DNA of 64,000 nt. It comes from Rhodobacteraceae bacterium IMCC1909 (GTDB lineage Bacteria; Pseudomonadota; Alphaproteobacteria; Rhodobacterales; Rhodobacteraceae). Position 1 is the first letter of the stretch, and every line of letters begins with the position of its first letter. The DNA is taken from the NCBI GenBank assembly GCA_030704425.1, contig JAPDHM010000001.1:186001-250000 (forward strand). Direction: 5' to 3'. The translations under genes were made by a program, and so were the position numbers. Shown here piece by piece: positions 63,285-64,000 of this stretch. Under the pieces are notes generated by a model. That model did not search any database, was not told the DNA's origin, and saw only the letters and a list, made by a program, of their open reading frames with translations.

Positions 63285-64000
63285 TCATTCGGAGGGGCTC
63301 GCCGCTTCCTCGGGCGCAGGTGCCGCATCCTCGGCCGGTTGCAAAACCCCGTTTTCCCAAGTGCCGCTGGCAACCCCTCCCGTGTCATAGCGCATTGTGC
63401 CCTTGCCCTGACGGCGCCCGTCAACAAAGCTGCCTGTGTAGACATCCCCATTGGCATAGGTGGCGGTGCCCTTGCCGTGGATTTCGCCGTCGAGCCATTC
63501 GCCCGTGTAGCTAAAGCCGTCCTTCATTTTGATGTAGCCTTCACCAGAGCGCTGCCCTTCGACAAACCCGCCGACATATTTTGTACCGTCACGGTATCGC
63601 GCTTGCCCGGCGCCGTGGCGCTTTCCATCTTTCCAGTTACCTTCGTAGCGGTAACTGTCGGCAAAGGTCATAATGCCATAGCCGTGATTTTGTGCATTTT
63701 TAAAACTGCCTTCATAGACGAGGCCATTGGGGTAGGTCGCTTTTCCGGCCCCTTCAATGACTCCGGCTTTCCAATTGCCCTCATAGGTCGAGCCATCAGG
63801 ATAGGTAATCTTGCCCACACCCTCAGGCAGATCATCCAAAAAGGCGCCAAGGTAGATCGACCCATCCGGGTAGCGAACCTCGCCACGTCCTGAAATTTTG
63901 CCATTCTGCCAACTGCCAGAGTAACGATAGCCATCGGCGGCCAGAAAGGTGCCATTGCCATGGCGGCGGTCCTTGTGGAATTGGCCTTCGTAAAGATCGC
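63285..64000 (-). CDS. MORN-repeat protein, partial (5' end beyond window)
   Basis: At least 238 residues of back-to-back 23-residue MORN repeats (pattern YxGxxxxGxxxGxGxxxxxxGxx) with no gaps; about nine full repeats are visible plus one degenerate copy, ending in an acidic Ala/Pro/Glu tail. Examples: YEGNWKDGKRHGAGQARYRD and YTGEWLDGEIHGKGTATYAN. MORN repeats are often membrane- or phospholipid-associated. The frame is still open at 64000, so the N-terminus is missing and no signal peptide can be assessed. Confidence 0.85.
   Translation of the reverse strand, partial: DLYEGQFHKDRRHGNGTFLAADGYRYSGSWQNGKISGRGEVRYPDGSIYLGAFLDDLPEGVGKITYPDGSTYEGNWKAGVIEGAGKATYPNGLVYEGSFKNAQNHGYGIMTFADSYRYEGNWKDGKRHGAGQARYRDGTKYVGGFVEGQRSGEGYIKMKDGFSYTGEWLDGEIHGKGTATYANGDVYTGSFVDGRRQGKGTMRYDTGGVASGTWENGVLQPAEDAAPAPEEAASPSE

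Overview
The window looks like a chromosome segment of a marine alphaproteobacterium of the Rhodobacterales (Roseobacter group). This rests on gene content and order: ispH/NYN/folK/rpoZ/rsh/DUF2062/pdxJ/acpS/lepB/rnc/era/DUF1491/recO, mreBCD-mrdA-rodA, a ChvG/ChvI-like two-component pair, a single bifunctional Rsh, and a FadL-type porin of the kind seen in roseobacters. Base composition looks mid-50s percent G+C by eye. The species cannot be fixed from the sequence alone. No insertion sequence, prophage, CRISPR array or rRNA operon was seen; there is one tRNA (Gln, TTG).

Layout. 1-9761: housekeeping block (isoprenoid, folate, RNA polymerase omega, ppGpp, vitamin B6, lipid carrier activation, signal peptidase, RNase III, Era, RecO), mostly one forward operon with start/stop overlaps. 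9723-11408: LysE exporter and quinone oxidoreductase. 11467-24365: a large acyl-CoA catabolic region with four acyl-CoA dehydrogenases, a FadJ-type multifunctional enzyme, an IclR-like regulator that appears split by a frameshift, a TetR regulator, a MaoC hydratase, an ACAD10/11- or LvaA-like kinase, an iron alcohol dehydrogenase, a thioesterase and a FadL-like porin. 24580-26769: katG. 27354-27991: a decayed autotransporter. 28064-30870: KDO synthesis (kdsB, kdsD, kdsA). 31332-32825: PiT phosphate transporter. 33118-35862: two related small membrane proteins and a ChvG/ChvI-like two-component system. 36319-38751: a decayed protocatechuate operon. 38763-41859: homoprotocatechuate genes hpaD, hpaE and hpaR. 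41912-43587: glnK-amt. 43850-48740: CoA transferase, aldehyde dehydrogenase, SELENBP1-like methanethiol oxidase, ferredoxin and CoA-binding protein. 48751-51221: tRNA-Gln and a broken capsule-export locus. 51392-55059: nhaA, uracil-DNA glycosylase, SseB-family protein, ghrA. 55056-60647: rod-shape/elongasome operon. 60782-62474: leuA with a leucine-rich leader peptide. 62606-64000: an SDR enzyme and a MORN-repeat protein cut by the window end.

The most interesting points are: (i) the divergent maoC-kinase-tetR / acd-adh-thioesterase module, read as a 4-hydroxyacyl-CoA pathway, with a near-perfect operator palindrome between the two arms; (ii) gene decay at several loci: a pcaC-pcaG deletion fusion, a pcaB frameshift, two frameshifts in a kpsE-like gene, a 20-bp tandem duplication in an autotransporter, and a split IclR gene; (iii) a leucine-rich leader peptide with competing hairpins before leuA; (iv) a cytosolic SELENBP1-like operon with a ferredoxin and a CoA-binding protein. 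Functions are inferred from motifs and remembered family sequences; no database search was run.
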